Of a DNA stretch of 64,000 nt, positions 30,216 through 40,178 are shown piece after piece. The notes under the pieces are model-generated. The model had not been told where the DNA came from. It saw only the letters and a list, made by a program, of their open reading frames with translations, and searched no databases. The stretch comes from Variovorax sp. RA8 (GTDB taxonomy: Bacteria > Pseudomonadota > Gammaproteobacteria > Burkholderiales > Burkholderiaceae_C). The stretch is from contig NZ_LR594662.1 in the NCBI RefSeq assembly GCF_901827175.1, positions 3,472,001 through 3,536,000 of the forward strand. Direction: 5' to 3'. The translations under genes were made by a program, and so were the position numbers. The stretch's first letter is position 1; each line of letters starts with the position of its first letter.

Positions 30216-30303
30216 CAGCCCCCCGGCTTGCCACTTCGTGTGCTGCGCCACCCCCCGAGGGGGAGGCGCGCCTCGCCTTGGGGCGGCCCGGCGGCGGCCG
30301 CCT
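30216..30303. repeat. Probable Comamonadaceae-type intergenic GC-rich repeat between hpnD and hpnE
   Basis: The 88 bp between hpnD and hpnE contain CCCCCGAGGGGG, a self-complementary hairpin, and a distal part CTTGGGGCGGCCCGGCGG. From memory, closely similar short elements are scattered in intergenic regions of Acidovorax/Variovorax-type genomes. Only one copy is in this window, so repetition is not shown by the sequence itself. It splits an otherwise tightly overlapped operon. Confidence 0.45.
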
Positions 30304-31514
30304 GTGACGAAGAACATCGCCGTCATCGGCGCAGGCTGGGCCGGCCTGGCCTGCGCCATCGAGGCCACGCGCGCCGGCCACGCGGTGACCGTGTTCGAGG
30401 CCGCGCGCACCCTCGGCGGCCGCGCACGCGCCCTGCCCGCGCAATTGCCGGGCGGCGAACCGGTCGTGCTCGACAACGGCCAGCACATCCTGATCGGCGC
30501 CTACAGCGCGACCCTCGGCCTCATGCGGGAGCTGGGCATCGATCCCGAGGCGGTGCTGCAACGGATGCCGCTGCGGCTGCGATTCGCCGACGGCGGCGGG
30601 CTCGCCGTGCCGCCCGGCTGGCCGCCGCCGCTGGACCTGCTGGCCGGCATCCTCGGTGCACGCGGCTGGTCGTGGCGCGACAAGGCCTCACTGGCGCGCC
30701 GCGCGCTCGCATGGCGCGCAGCTGGCTTTCTCTGTGACCCGCAGACCTCGGTCGACCAGCTGTGCGCTGGCCTGACGCCGCGCGTGCGGCGCGAGCTGGT
30801 CGAGCCGCTGTGCATCTCGGCACTCAACACGCCCCTCGAGCGCGCCAGCGGCCAGGTCTTCCTGCGCGTGCTGCACGATGCCCTCTTCACCGAACGCGGC
30901 GGCGCCGACCTGCTCCTGCCTCGCGTCGACCTGGGCGCCCTGCTGCCCGACGCGGCGGCGCACTGGCTGGCGAAGCACGGCACGCGGCTGCACACCGGCA
31001 AGCGCGTGCAAGCCATCGGCCGCGACAACACGGGCTGGCAGGTCGACGGCGAGCGCTTCGACCGCGTGGTGCTCGCCTGCCCGCCCTGGGAGGCCGCGCG
31101 CCTCGCAGAATGCGCCGGCCTGCTCGAGGCCGCCGGCTGGTCGCGATCGGCCCAGGCGCTGGAGCACGAAGCCATCGCCACCGTCTACGTCGCAGGTGGC
31201 GCGGCGCTCCCCGAGCCGCTGCTCGCGCTGCGATCGTCCGCCGGCGCGCCCGCCCAGTTCGTCTTCGACCGCGGTCAGCTCGGCGGCCCGCAGGGCCTGC
31301 TGGCCTTCGTGGTCAGCGCCAGCAGCGAGGCGCGCGAGCTGCTGCAGCAGCAGGTCGTGGCGCAGGCCCGCGAGCAGCTCGGGCTTGCCGATCTGCAGCC
31401 GCTGCTGACGGTTGTCGAGAAGCGCGCCACCTTCGCCTGCACGCCGGGGCTCGAGCGCCCGCCCGCCCGCATCGCGGCGGGCCTCCTGGCTTGCGGCGAC
31501 TATGTCGAGGGTCC

Positions 31515-32927
<1,413 letters not shown>

Positions 32928-32941
32928 GGCGCGCTTGAGAA

Positions 32942-34272
32942 CTAGAAGGACATCGGCAGCCGAACGGTCAGGGTGAGGTCGGGCGTGTCGCGCGTCAGCC
33001 CGGCTCCTACCGTCACGTTCAGCGAGGTCTTGTCGCTGATGCGATAGGCATAGCCCAGCTGGAGCGACGCCAGCTGCGTGCGCACCGATGTCACGACCGG
33101 CATGCCGTTCTGCGTGGTCTTGCCGATGGAGTTCAGGTCCACGCCGACGCTGAAGGAGGAACGCTCGTTGAGTGCCAGCCCCATGCCGAAGTTGACGCCG
33201 AAGACGTTGCCCGGCTTGACGTTGCCGTGAACTCGCGCTCGCCGTTGAGCACCACCCGGCTGAGGTTGTCGCGGCCCGCGTTGTAGGTGTAGGTGAAGCT
33301 GCCGAAGAACACGGCCGGATCGGAGGGCATCAGCCAGGTCAGCCCCGCCTGCAGCGAATAGAAGCCGGAGCCGGTCGGCAGGTCCAGCGGCAGGCCGGTT
33401 CCGGTGGTGTTGCCGATGCAGCGCGTGACGCAGTCGGTCACCACCTCGAAGGGGTCCTTGCCGGTGCGGGTCTTGAAGCGCAGCGAACCGATCATGTAGG
33501 GCCAGTCGCCCTTGCCCTCGTTGAGCTGGTAGCGCGCCGCCAGCTCGACGTCGCCGATCGAGTTGCCCCGCGTGTCGAACACGCGCTCGTTGGCCGAGCC
33601 GGTGAAGATCTCGCGGCTGATGGTGGAGTCGGAACGATGGACGTAGGGAATCTTGGCCTCGAGCTCGAGCCGGTTCGTGACGCCCCAGCGCCCGGTCGCC
33701 GCCGCCGTCACCGTGTTGCGCTTGACCTCCCGCACATCGACCAGGCCGATCAGCAAGGCAGGAATCACGGTGTAGCCCACCAGGGCGACGCGATTGTTCG
33801 ACGAATACGCGTACTGCAGAGAAGGCTCGAAGACGAACTTGCCGCGCGGCGTGAGGATGCCCGGCTGGTCGAACAGCGGCGCGACTTCGGGCATCGCTGA
33901 CCCTTCGGTGCTGGGCGCCACGCCGACGCGCACGGGCCGCGTTCCGGTGTCTGGCGCTGCAGCCGTGGCGGCCGCGGGGGTGGGAGAGGTCGGAAGTGGC
34001 ACCTCGGTCCGCTGCGGTGCACTGCGCGCCTCCTGGGTCTGCAGGCGCTCTTGCAGCGCGCGGTAGTGGGCCTCCTGTTCCTGCGCCTGCTGCCGCAACG
34101 CTTCGATCTGCCGACCCTGCTCCTGCAACTGCTGCTGGAGGGCCTCGACGCGCTTGGCGGTGCTCTGCGTCCGAGCGGCCGCTCCGCCCTGCGCCTGTGC
34201 GACGGCGCCGGACATGACCATCGACGAACAGGCAAGGAACGCCAGCGTCCTGCACGGGTGACTCGTCTCCAT
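32942..34272 (-). pseudogene. FapF-like outer-membrane secretion channel, frameshifted
   Basis: Start ATG 34272 follows GGGAGGGG and gives a signal sequence ending AVAQAQ. A Gln/Glu-rich coiled coil (about residues 38-85), a Pro/Ala/Thr linker and a C-terminal beta-barrel with alternating strands come next, the layout of FapF. The frame reads through ...VLNGEREF and then loses sense near 33220-33235. The remaining 95 or so residues (HGNVKPGNVFGVNFGMGLAL ... LTLTVRLPMSF) continue in the -1 frame. One missing base explains this. It is either a true mutation that truncates the barrel or a sequencing error. Full length would be about 443 residues. Confidence 0.75.
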
Positions 34273-34521
34273 GTGACCCCTCCCTTGTTGCTTGTTCGCT
34301 GCGGGTGATGTCGCGCCGAAGCGTAAACGCATCTTTCAAATCGCTGCAAGATGCAAGTTGAAAACAAAGGTAATGATGACGGCTCCTCGGCCGGCGGGGT
34401 GTCTCAGATCTGATGCACTCGGCCCTCGCGCACAAACCGGTTCGAAGCGCGGCGCATCGCAAGGCCAGACGCCGGATTGCAGTCGCTGCGCCCGGGGCGC
34501 GAAGGCGATGTTGTTCGAGCG

Positions 34522-34534
34522 GGCTGTCACAGCC
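34522..34534. promoter_or_regulatory. 13-bp palindrome upstream of the amyloid-like operon
   Basis: GGCTGT-C-ACAGCC is a perfect palindrome in the 560-bp divergent region between the FapF-like gene and the repeat-protein gene. It lies about 230 bp upstream of the -24/-12 promoter, within the usual range for a sigma-54 activator site. Other than this and the promoter, I saw no genes in 34273-34832. Binding by the neighbouring activator is speculation. Confidence 0.35.
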
Positions 34535-34751
34535 GCGAGACGGCCGAAGGGCATAGCGTGCCAGACGGCCCGGCAGTTCACCGAGCCAGACACCCCCGGC
34601 GGCCTGCACGCCATGCCGGGACTACCGTCAACTCTTCGTGACAAATCGCAATTCGCAAGCGCCCTGCGGCCCGGAACGAGGAGTTGCGGGCGCTCCGTGC
34701 ATGCACCTCTTCCCTCGGAAAAGGCAAGGTTCGCAACGAGCCGCAAGCCAC

Positions 34752-34767
34752 TGGCATCGAAGTTGCA
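34752..34767 (+). promoter_or_regulatory. Sigma-54 promoter of the amyloid-like operon
   Basis: TGGCATCGAAGTTGCA matches the sigma-54 consensus TGGCACG-N4-TTGCA at 10 of the 12 specified positions, with exact GG-to-GC spacing. Transcription would start near 34778, giving a leader of about 55 nt before ATG 34833. A sigma-54 activator gene with intact GAFTGA lies 2 kb away, next to the divergent FapF-like gene. Confidence 0.75.
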
Positions 34768-34832
34768 CGGTGCCCTGCGATTGCGGCGACGCAATTCATT
34801 CTGAGCTTTGTCCATCAACAGTTGGAGACCTT

Positions 34833-36104
34833 ATGAAGAAGACAATCCTGGCTTCGGCCCTGACAGTTGCGTTCGGGTTCAGTGGTACTGCGCTCGCCAA
34901 CGACTCGGACCGACTCTCGCTTCAATTGACTGGCGAGGGCGACAACACGAGCACTGCCACAAGTACACGCACGAGCACCAGCACGCGCACAAGCACGCGC
35001 ACCGACAGCAGCACCAACAAGGACTCGGGTGACGCCTATGCCAACGCCACGCGCTCGGCGGCGCTCAACAACGGCTCCACCGGCACCTTCAGCAACGCCT
35101 TCAACGTGACGAAGGCCACGGCAAGCAGCAACCTCAGCGGCACGGTGAGCGGCAACAGCATCTACGGCATCGGCAACCATGCCCTCAACGTCGGCTCGGC
35201 TGCAGGCGGCGACGGCAAGGGCGGCTATGGCGGCGTGGGCCGCGGCGGCACTGCCAGTGGAAGCGGCCAGGGCGGCAACGGCGCGGTCGGCAATGGCGCA
35301 GTTGGCGCGGCGGGCGGCACCGCATCCAACGGCGCGATCAACCATGGCAGCGCGACCAATGGCAGCGCCCGCGCCGGCAGCGGCGGCTGGGGCGACGGGG
35401 GCAGAGCGAACGGCCTGAATGCCAGCGGCCTCGTGCGCGCGAACGGCGCCAGCGGTGGCGACGGCGCTGCAGACGCGGCGGCAGCCGGCGGCAGCGGCGG
35501 CAACGGCGGCTCGTCCGGCAGTGCCAACGGCACGGGCGGTTCCCCAAGCGCGAACGGCAACGGTATCGCCGGCTCGGGCGGTGGTTCGGCCGGCGAGGCC
35601 AATGGCACCGCCGGCACGACCGGTGCGGGCGGCGCGGGCGGCGCAGGCAATGCGGCGGCGTCAGCCTCGTCCGGTGCGGGCGGCGCAGGCGGCGCGGGCG
35701 GCACGGCGACCAGCACCAACAGCGGCAGCCGCACGGGCGGCGCGGGCACCGGCGGCGCCGGCGGCGCGGCGACCAACGGCAGCGCCACCAACGGCAGCGC
35801 CAGCAACGGCAACAACACCGCGGGCAGCGGCGGCTCGGGCGGCAGCGGCACCGGTGGAGCGGGCGGCGCGGGCAGCGGCGGCACGAACACCGCGCATGGC
35901 GGCACCGGCGGCGTGGGCGAAGGCGGCACGGGTGGCGCGGGCGGGACCAACACGGTCAACGCCGGCACCTTCAACATGTCGAACACCATGACGAGCGTCG
36001 GGCAGTCGGCCGCCGGCATCATGATCGCGAACCAGAACAGCGGCCTCTCGTCGCTGGTCCAGCAGAGCGTGAATGTGCAGGCCAACCTGTCCGTGGGACG
36101 CTAG
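34833..36104 (+). CDS. Gly/Ala/Ser/Asn-rich secreted repeat protein (amyloid-like fibre subunit candidate)
   Basis: The product has 423 residues with a signal peptide MKKTILASALTVAFGFSGTA and ribosome-binding site GGAG 6 nt before the ATG. A Ser/Thr/Arg repeat (TSTRTSTSTRTSTRT) is followed by an FNVTKATASSNLSGTVSGN block. About 270 residues of Gly/Ala/Ser/Asn low-complexity sequence come next, with GGAGGAG and NGSATNGSA units and almost no large hydrophobics. The C terminus has QNSGLSSLVQQSVNVQANLS. The C-terminal motif recurs in two later gene products. I infer a Fap-type fibre protein. There are no cysteines, unlike the CxxC found in Pseudomonas Fap subunits. Confidence 0.7.
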   Translation: MKKTILASALTVAFGFSGTALANDSDRLSLQLTGEGDNTSTATSTRTSTSTRTSTRTDSSTNKDSGDAYANATRSAALNNGSTGTFSNAFNVTKATASSNLSGTVSGNSIYGIGNHALNVGSAAGGDGKGGYGGVGRGGTASGSGQGGNGAVGNGAVGAAGGTASNGAINHGSATNGSARAGSGGWGDGGRANGLNASGLVRANGASGGDGAADAAAAGGSGGNGGSSGSANGTGGSPSANGNGIAGSGGGSAGEANGTAGTTGAGGAGGAGNAAASASSGAGGAGGAGGTATSTNSGSRTGGAGTGGAGGAATNGSATNGSASNGNNTAGSGGSGGSGTGGAGGAGSGGTNTAHGGTGGVGEGGTGGAGGTNTVNAGTFNMSNTMTSVGQSAAGIMIANQNSGLSSLVQQSVNVQANLSVGR

Positions 36105-36195
36105 ACGTTAGCGGAGAGAGCGGAGGACCTCCGCGCGGCCTGCAGCAATGCTGCGGCCGCGCGGACGGTTGCCGCTTGTCCGCCGGAGAGACACC

Positions 36196-36543
36196 ATGAA
36201 ATCCATCGCACTCTCCCGATCCGCCGGCGCGATCCTGCTGGCCTTCGCGCTCGCGGCTGCCGCTGCGGCGCAGACCTCGGTGGCGCCTAAGGAAACGAAT
36301 GCGCCCTGGAAACCCGTCGACGCCAAGGCGCTGGACAAGTACCGAGGCGGGCAGTCGGTCAGCAACGAGATGGAACTGAGCGGCGTCACCGCCGGCAACG
36401 CGGCGCACAACGTTGCGACCGGCAACAACGCGATCAGCTCCGGCTCCTTCGCCAACATGAACGGCCTGCCGGTGGTGATTCAGAACACCGGCGCCAACGT
36501 GCTGATCCAGAACGCGGTCATCCTGCACCTGCAGATGAACTGA
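36196..36543 (+). CDS. Small secreted protein with LDxxRGG motif and Q/N-rich tail
   Basis: This 115-residue protein has a signal peptide ending AAAAAQT. I chose ATG 36196, which has GGAGAG upstream. Residues near 56 read ALDKYRGGQS. After this GG the rest contains SGVTAGNAAHNVATGNNAIS, GSFANMNGLP and QNTGANVLIQNAVILHLQ. The tail is collinear with the C terminus of the upstream repeat protein (QN[ST]G-x3-L[IV]Q[QN]). I infer a minor fibre component or nucleator, like FapA/FapB. The GG could be a cleavage site for the C39 peptidase encoded next. Confidence 0.65.
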   Translation: MKSIALSRSAGAILLAFALAAAAAAQTSVAPKETNAPWKPVDAKALDKYRGGQSVSNEMELSGVTAGNAAHNVATGNNAISSGSFANMNGLPVVIQNTGANVLIQNAVILHLQMN

Positions 36544-36553
36544 GGAAGCGGCG

Positions 36554-37237
36554 ATGCGCAGCCTGCTGCTCACCCTCGCCCTCGCCCTCCCGGCCGCCGG
36601 CCCGGCCGCGGCTCAGCTCGCGCACCTGCCCGCAATGGGCTCGGGCGACGTCATCATGCCGGTCACCAGCATGCGCCAGGCGCGATTGGCCAGCACATTG
36701 CTGCAGAAGTACGACTTCTCCTGCGGGTCGGCGGCGGTCGCGACCTTGCTCACCCATCACTACGGCTATCCGGTGACGGAGCAGGTGGTGTTCGAGCAGA
36801 TGTACGCGCGCGGCAACCGGCAGAAGATCCATCGCGAGGGCTTCTCGCTGCTCGACATGAAGAACTTCCTGGCGGCGCACGGCTTCCAGGCCGACGGATT
36901 CGAGCAGCCGCTCGACAAGCTCAACGAGGCGCGCGTACCCGCAATCGTGCTGATCAACGAGAACGGCTACCACCATTTCGTCGTCATCAAGGGCGTGCAG
37001 CGCGACCGCGTGCTGATCGGCGACCCGGCCCAGGGCACGCGCGCGATGCGTCGCGAGGCCTTCGAGGCGATCTGGAAGAACGGCCTGCTCTTCGTGATCC
37101 ACAACCGGATGGAGAAGGCGCGCTTCAACCTCGCGTCCGACTGGCGGGTGGCGCCGCGCGCGCCGCTGGGCGGCGGTGTCAATCGCGACGGCATGGCCGG
37201 CATCACGCTGCCAAAGCTGGGGCCAGGGGAGTTCTGA
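36554..37237 (+). CDS. C39-family cysteine peptidase (FapD-like), periplasmic
   Basis: At 227 residues with a signal peptide (LLLTLALALPAAGPAAA), this is a free-standing peptidase with no ABC transporter part. The active site follows C39 spacing: Gln51 (oxyanion), Cys57 in QKYDFSCGSAAVATLL, His140/141 in NGYHHFVVIKGV and Asp157 in LIGDPAQG. FapD in Pseudomonas Fap operons is also a C39 protein. C39 peptidases normally cut after double Gly, and both neighbouring small proteins carry an LDxxRGG motif. Its stop overlaps the next start (TGATG). Confidence 0.85.
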   Translation: MRSLLLTLALALPAAGPAAAQLAHLPAMGSGDVIMPVTSMRQARLASTLLQKYDFSCGSAAVATLLTHHYGYPVTEQVVFEQMYARGNRQKIHREGFSLLDMKNFLAAHGFQADGFEQPLDKLNEARVPAIVLINENGYHHFVVIKGVQRDRVLIGDPAQGTRAMRREAFEAIWKNGLLFVIHNRMEKARFNLASDWRVAPRAPLGGGVNRDGMAGITLPKLGPGEF

Positions 37238-37797
37238 TGAGCCCCGCACCGCCGCCCGAAGAGGCTCGCACCGCAGCCGAAGGCGAAGGTGGAGGCGAAG
37301 GTTGCCTTGTCAGACGCGCCGCGCCGCTGCTGCTGGGCGCCCTGCTCAGCCTGGCCCCGGCGCTCCCGGCGCGAGCCGATGCGATCTGGCAGGCGGTGAG
37401 CAACCGTACGCTGGACAGCCAGCGCGGCGGCTTCGACGTCGGCGGCGGCCTGCTGGTGAGCTTCGGCATCACCCGCGCCGTCTACGTCAACGGCGACCTG
37501 GTGACCCAGACCTCTCTCAACTTCGGCCGCGTTGCCGACCTCACGCCGGCGCAGGCCACCCAGCTCGCCCGGCAGATGACGGCCCTCAACCTGGTCCAGG
37601 TCGGGCCGGGCAACAGCGTCGCGAGGGACGTGCTGGCCGGCGGCACGGGCACGATCATCCAGAACACGCTGAACAACCAGCACATCGTGAACCAGACCGT
37701 GATCGACGCCCGCAGCAACGCGATGGGCATGATCAAGAACCTCAATATCCAGAACACGCTGAGCGATGCGCTGAACCGCTCGGCCGCGGGGCGTTGA
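37237..37797 (+). CDS. Secreted LDxxRGG protein with Asn/Gln-rich beta-strand repeats
   Basis: This 186-residue protein has an unusually long polar N terminus (about 25 residues) before the hydrophobic signal core (APLLLGALLSLAPALPARA). TLDSQRGGFDVGGGLL follows the signal. The C-terminal half has IQNTLNNQHIVNQTVI and KNLNIQNTLSDAL, which align with IQNTGANVLIQNAVI of the earlier small protein. Position, motif and translational coupling to the C39 peptidase indicate it belongs to the same fibre system. The exact role (subunit, chaperone or anchor) is open. Confidence 0.65.
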   Translation: MSPAPPPEEARTAAEGEGGGEGCLVRRAAPLLLGALLSLAPALPARADAIWQAVSNRTLDSQRGGFDVGGGLLVSFGITRAVYVNGDLVTQTSLNFGRVADLTPAQATQLARQMTALNLVQVGPGNSVARDVLAGGTGTIIQNTLNNQHIVNQTVIDARSNAMGMIKNLNIQNTLSDALNRSAAGR

Positions 37798-37815
37798 CAG
37801 GCCCTCGGCGCCTTC

Positions 37816-38277
37816 CTACCAGCCCCAGAGCAGCCGCCGCGCCACCCAGCCCGTGGTGCCGCGGGCAAGGCGCACCTTGACCCATTCGCCGCGGCGCTGC
37901 AACGTGCGCAGCACGTCGCCGTAGCGCGCCTTGCCAACGATGCGGCCTCGCGTGCTCGGCGTGCTGCGCAGGTTCGCGGCGCTCGCCGTCACGATGTGAT
38001 GGGGCGTTCGCTTCGTCCGCGAGCTCAGCACCCAGGCCCGGTCGTTCTCGAAGTCGCGCACCCGCAGCCATGCACCCCTGCGGCCGACGATTTCGAGCGG
38101 ATAGCCGCGGCTCACGATCCACGCCGTGTCGTAACGGCTGCCGGGTCCGCTGCGAAGGTTCACCTCGTCGCGTACGGCGCTGACCATCTCGCGGGCCTGC
38201 GCCGCGAGCGGCAAGGCGAACGACAGCAGCGTGAGAAAGGCAAGGAGAAATGCAGGCAGGCGGCGGGCGTCGATCAT
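37816..38277 (-). CDS. Periplasmic tandem SH3 (SH3b) domain protein
   Basis: This 153-residue protein has a signal peptide (LLAFLTLLSFALPLAAQA) and two bacterial SH3 repeats: VNLRSGPGSRYDTAWIVSRG ... WLRVRDFE and ANLRSTPSTRGRIVGKARYG ... WVKVRLA. SH3b domains usually bind peptidoglycan or protein ligands in the envelope. It is convergent with the fibre operon. No enzyme domain is attached. Confidence 0.85.
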   Translation of the reverse strand: MIDARRLPAFLLAFLTLLSFALPLAAQAREMVSAVRDEVNLRSGPGSRYDTAWIVSRGYPLEIVGRRGAWLRVRDFENDRAWVLSSRTKRTPHHIVTASAANLRSTPSTRGRIVGKARYGDVLRTLQRRGEWVKVRLARGTTGWVARRLLWGW

Positions 38278-38399
38278 TCGGTGGAATCCTTTCCGGAGTT
38301 ATGAAGAAGAGATGAAGACAGGCCGCGTCACGTCGGCGCGGCCAGCCCTTCAGGGCCTCCTCGTCCGCAGAAGTTCCGCCGAATGGATGCGGGAAATCC

Positions 38400-39125
38400 T
38401 CAGGCCGGATCCAGCGCCCGGCACAGCGCATGCAAGTCGGGCACGATCAGCTGCGGCCGCGCGTCGTGCTCCCAGGGCCGTTCCTCGCGCACCAGCCAGG
38501 CCGCCTGCATGCCCGCGCCGAGGGCGCCCACCACATCCAACGCCGCATCGTCGCCGACATGCAGCACGTTCTCGGGGAGCAGCCCGACCGAAGCGGCAGC
38601 GGCGCGGAAGATCGCCGGGTGCGGCTTGCCGCGGCCGAACTCGCGGGCACTGAAGGCGGCGCGGAACCAGCGCCCCACCCCGGCCAAGTGGATATCGGCA
38701 TTGCCGTTGGAGACTGCGACGAGCGGGTAGCGCTCGCTGAGCCATTCGAGCGCGGGCAAGGCGTCGTCGTAGAGCGTCACGCGCTGGCGCTCGGCGAAGA
38801 AGACTTCGAAGGCCGGGTCGGCCAGTGCCGGGTCCTCGTGCGCGCGCTTGAGCGCGGTGCGGATGGATTCGCGGCGCAGCGCGCTCAGGTCGTGCGCCAG
38901 GTCGGAACGCTCCTTCTCGGTGGCCTCGCGGAGTTCGCGCAGCACGCCGGGTGTGATGAGCAGGTTCGCGGTCTTCGGCGCCTCGCGCAGCAGCCATTCG
39001 TGGAGGGCGCGCTCGGCACGCTCGATGGTGGGCCAGATGGGCCAGAGCGTCTCGTCGAGGTCGAGGGAGATCGCGGCAATGCGCTTCACGTCGAGCGCCG
39101 GTGAGTCGGGGGTGGCATGGGGCAT
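38400..39125 (-). CDS. HAD-superfamily hydrolase
   Basis: This 241-residue HAD phosphatase has motif I DLDETLW (nucleophile and acid Asp), motif II VAVSNGNAD, a Lys in GRGKPHPAIF and motif IV HVGDDAALDVVGA. The helical cap lies between motifs I and II (about residues 35-120), as in type I HADs (phosphoglycolate or haloacid dehalogenase-like). Substrate is unknown. Its start codon is only 15 bp from the divergent hemH start. Confidence 0.9.
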   Translation of the reverse strand: MPHATPDSPALDVKRIAAISLDLDETLWPIWPTIERAERALHEWLLREAPKTANLLITPGVLRELREATEKERSDLAHDLSALRRESIRTALKRAHEDPALADPAFEVFFAERQRVTLYDDALPALEWLSERYPLVAVSNGNADIHLAGVGRWFRAAFSAREFGRGKPHPAIFRAAAASVGLLPENVLHVGDDAALDVVGALGAGMQAAWLVREERPWEHDARPQLIVPDLHALCRALDPA

Positions 39126-39140
39126 GGCCGAGAATAGCGC

Positions 39141-40166
39141 ATGCCTTTTCGCCCCGAAGCTCCTGCCGCCCAAGACCAGGAGCGCACTGCCGTGCTCTGG
39201 TGCAACCTCGGATCGCCCGACGAACCCACCGCGCGGGCGGTGCGTCCGTACCTGGCCGACTTCCTCGGCGACCCACGCGTGGTCGAGATTCCGAAGGCGC
39301 TCTGGGCGCCGATCCTGTACGGCATCATCCTGCGCACGCGGCCGGCCAAGTCGGCGGCCAAGTACGCCAGCGTCTGGATGCCCGAGGGCGCGCCGCTGAA
39401 GGTCTGGACGCAGAAGCAGGCCCGGCTGCTGGCCGGCTGGCTGGGCGAGCGCGGCCACCGCGTAACGGTGCGCGAGGCCATGCGCTACGGCCAGCCTTCG
39501 ATCGCTGCGCAGCTCGATGCCCTCAAGGCCGAAGGTGTGACGCGGGTGCTGGTGCTGCAGGCCTACCCCCAGTACTCCGGCACCACCACCGCCAGCGTGA
39601 TCGATGCGGTCAATGCCTGGAGCGCGCGCATGCGCCGCGTGCCGGAGTTCCGCTTTGTCAACGACTACCACGACGAGCCGCTCTACATCGAGGCGCTGGC
39701 CCGCAGCGTCGAGGACCACTGGAAGCACCATGGCCGGCCCGACCGGCTGCTGATGAGCTTCCACGGGATTCCGGAACGCAACATCCGCCTCGGGGATCCT
39801 TACCAGGCGCATTGCCTGACGACGGCGCGCCTCCTGGTCGAACGCCTGGGACTTGCGGAGTCGCAGTACAGCGTCACCTTCCAGTCACGCTTCGGCCGCG
39901 CGAAATGGCTGGAGCCCTACACCGAGCCCACGCTGCGCGAGCTGGGCGCATCGGGCGTCGCGCGCGTCGACGTGCTGTGCCCCGGCTTCCCGGCCGACTG
40001 CCTGGAGACGCTGGAAGAGATCGCGATGGAAGGCCGCGACGCCTTCCTGCAGGCGGGCGGCAAGGAGTTCCACTACATTCCCTGCCTCAACGACCGCGGC
40101 GACTGGATCACGGCGCTGGCGGCCATCGCCGAGCGCCATCTGAGCGGGTGGCCGACTCGGGCCTGA
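39141..40166 (+). CDS. hemH: Ferrochelatase
   Basis: At 341 residues this is the family length. It inserts Fe2+ into protoporphyrin IX. The N-terminal VLWCNLGSPDEPTARAVRPY, YPQYSGTTTASV, metal-site His in LMSFHGIPERN, VTFQSRFGRAKWLEPYT and the late DVLCPGFPADCLETLEEI are all diagnostic. It diverges from the HAD gene with only 15 bp between starts, so its promoter must lie inside the HAD coding region. Confidence 0.96.
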   Translation: MPFRPEAPAAQDQERTAVLWCNLGSPDEPTARAVRPYLADFLGDPRVVEIPKALWAPILYGIILRTRPAKSAAKYASVWMPEGAPLKVWTQKQARLLAGWLGERGHRVTVREAMRYGQPSIAAQLDALKAEGVTRVLVLQAYPQYSGTTTASVIDAVNAWSARMRRVPEFRFVNDYHDEPLYIEALARSVEDHWKHHGRPDRLLMSFHGIPERNIRLGDPYQAHCLTTARLLVERLGLAESQYSVTFQSRFGRAKWLEPYTEPTLRELGASGVARVDVLCPGFPADCLETLEEIAMEGRDAFLQAGGKEFHYIPCLNDRGDWITALAAIAERHLSGWPTRA

Positions 40167-40178
40167 ATCCCGTATTCC

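Noticed and set aside
34478..34493. A possible sigma-54 site on the minus strand before the FapF-like gene (GGGCGCAGCGACTGCA)
   Set aside because: Only the GG and GC spacing fits; several other consensus bases are wrong and the leader would be about 195 nt.
34833..36104. PE_PGRS-like or silk-like protein as the identity of the Gly/Ala-rich gene
   Set aside because: The Gly/Ala repeats are superficially similar, but the signal peptide, the Q/N-rich C terminus shared with neighbours and the C39/barrel context fit a Fap-like fibre system better.
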